Source: Gammaproteobacteria bacterium
Lineage (GTDB): Bacteria > Pseudomonadota > Gammaproteobacteria > Pseudomonadales > Azotimanducaceae
NCBI GenBank assembly: GCA_028821035.1
Contig: JAPPHP010000232.1
Span: 1 to 5,215 of the forward strand
Length of the DNA: 5,215 nt
Direction of reading: 5' to 3'
Below the pieces are notes generated by a model, which was given only the letters and a program-made list of their open reading frames with translations, was not told the DNA's origin and did no database searches. A program made the translations under genes and the position numbers. The first letter of the stretch is position 1; the number at the start of each line of letters is the position of its first letter. This document shows, piece by piece, positions 4,527 to 5,215 of this stretch.

Positions 4527-5215
4527 ATGGCCGACCTCTTCGCACTCTCCAACGCCGTCATCGACGAGGGCAAGGGCATGGCGGACATCGGCCCGATCAA
4601 CCGCATCAACCACCAGCTCTCGCCCATCGCGGACGGGATCGCGGTCGTCGAAGCCTTCTCCCACTGCGTCCTGTTCGAGACGGACGACGGCCTCGTGGCG
4701 TTCGACACCAGCAACCCGGCCGGGGGCGCGCGGGTCGTCGAAGCGGTGCGGGGATGGCGCGGCGACCGCTTCCACAGCATCGTCTACACGCACGGGCACA
4801 TGGACCACGTCGGCGGCTGCGGCGCGTTCGTCGCCGACGCGGAGGCCCGCGGGCGTCCACGGCCGCGGGTCGTGGGCCACGAGAACGTGCCGGTTCGCTT
4901 CGACCGCTACGCGATGACCGACGGCTACAACCGGGTCATCAACGAGCGGCAGTTCGGGCAGTTCCGGCGACACGGATACGACATGGCGAGCCGGGGCAGC
5001 TTCTTGCCGGAAGGCACGCCGAAGCCTGACCTCGTCTACCGCGAGACCCTCGATCTCGACATCGGCGGGCTCGAGATACAGCTCATCCACGGCAAGGGCG
5101 AGACGGACGACCATACTTGGGCGTGGATCCCGAAGCACCGCGCCATCTGCGCCGGGGACTTCTTCATCTGGAACTTCCCGAACGCCGGCAACCCGCAGAA
5201 GGTGCAGCGCTTTCC
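4527..5215 (+). CDS. Metallo-beta-lactamase-fold hydrolase, alkylsulfatase-like, 3' truncated by window end
   Basis: The frame is open from the ATG at 4527 to the window edge (229 codons seen), so the C-terminus is missing. The metal-binding signature THGHMDHVGG (88-97) supplies H89, H91, D93 and H94 of the metallo-beta-lactamase superfamily. Further conserved-looking segments are GHEN (117-120), GKGETDDHTWAW (189-200, with a candidate third histidine H196), the metal-bridging aspartate candidate D211 in CAGDFF, and NAGNPQKVQR. The last segments are typical of alkylsulfatase-type proteins (SdsA1/Yjcs relatives) that carry a dimerisation domain farther on. No signal peptide is seen in the first 30 residues, so it is probably cytoplasmic. 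The likely chemistry is hydrolysis of an ester, perhaps an alkyl sulfate, but the family also contains members of unknown substrate. It is transcribed divergently from the monooxygenase-racemase operon, which hints at a shared regulon or pathway. Confidence 0.85.
   Translation, partial: MADLFALSNAVIDEGKGMADIGPINRINHQLSPIADGIAVVEAFSHCVLFETDDGLVAFDTSNPAGGARVVEAVRGWRGDRFHSIVYTHGHMDHVGGCGAFVADAEARGRPRPRVVGHENVPVRFDRYAMTDGYNRVINERQFGQFRRHGYDMASRGSFLPEGTPKPDLVYRETLDLDIGGLEIQLIHGKGETDDHTWAWIPKHRAICAGDFFIWNFPNAGNPQKVQRF

Noticed and set aside
4441..4545. Upstream extension of the monooxygenase start by 35 residues
   Set aside because: It would bury the signal peptide, overlap the divergent hydrolase start and use residues with no similarity to export signals.

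Overview
The window is GC-rich DNA from what looks like a Gram-negative bacterium. It holds the end of a periplasmic efflux adaptor, a secreted c-type cytochrome/copper-enzyme fusion with a Sec-type signal peptide, and tightly packed genes. Nothing fixes the phylum; Proteobacteria, Acidobacteriota or a related environmental lineage would all fit. There are six protein-coding genes: four complete and two cut by the window ends. No rRNA, tRNA, CRISPR array or recognisable insertion sequence was seen.

Left edge (1-338): the last ~100 codons of an RND-type efflux periplasmic adaptor (HlyD/MFP family), plus strand. The inner-membrane pump gene expected just downstream is absent. Instead the adaptor runs tail-to-tail into a minus-strand toxin-antitoxin module, with a GC-rich hairpin between them.

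Toxin-antitoxin module (339-1270, minus strand): a PIN-domain (VapC/FitB-like) ribonuclease toxin preceded by its antitoxin, overlapping by 4 nt. The antitoxin is unusual. A FitA-like ribbon-helix-helix domain sits at the C-terminus of a protein whose first ~78 residues resemble the uncharacterised DUF7662 family. A 5-bp tandem duplication at the junction places a good-looking FitA-type start out of frame, so the fusion may be recent. A perfect 15-bp palindrome lies 21 bp upstream of the antitoxin start.

Spacer (1271-1411): about 140 bp holding what reads as the broken N-terminus of a RimJ/RimL-like GNAT acetyltransferase, with an in-frame stop. This suggests the module arrived by, or accompanied, a rearrangement.

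Redox/racemase operon (1412-4440, minus strand): the promoter-proximal gene encodes a secreted three-part protein, redoxin-like + c-type cytochrome + copper type II (peptidylglycine hydroxylase-like) monooxygenase, with all six expected copper ligands. After 38 bp comes a LarA-like nickel-pincer racemase/epimerase with the catalytic and cofactor residues intact. They are probably co-transcribed.

Right edge (4527-5215, plus strand): a divergent metallo-beta-lactamase-fold hydrolase of the alkylsulfatase-like group, cut by the window end. It shares an 86-bp intergenic region with the operon, so the three genes may serve one catabolic or modification pathway whose substrate cannot be read from the sequence.
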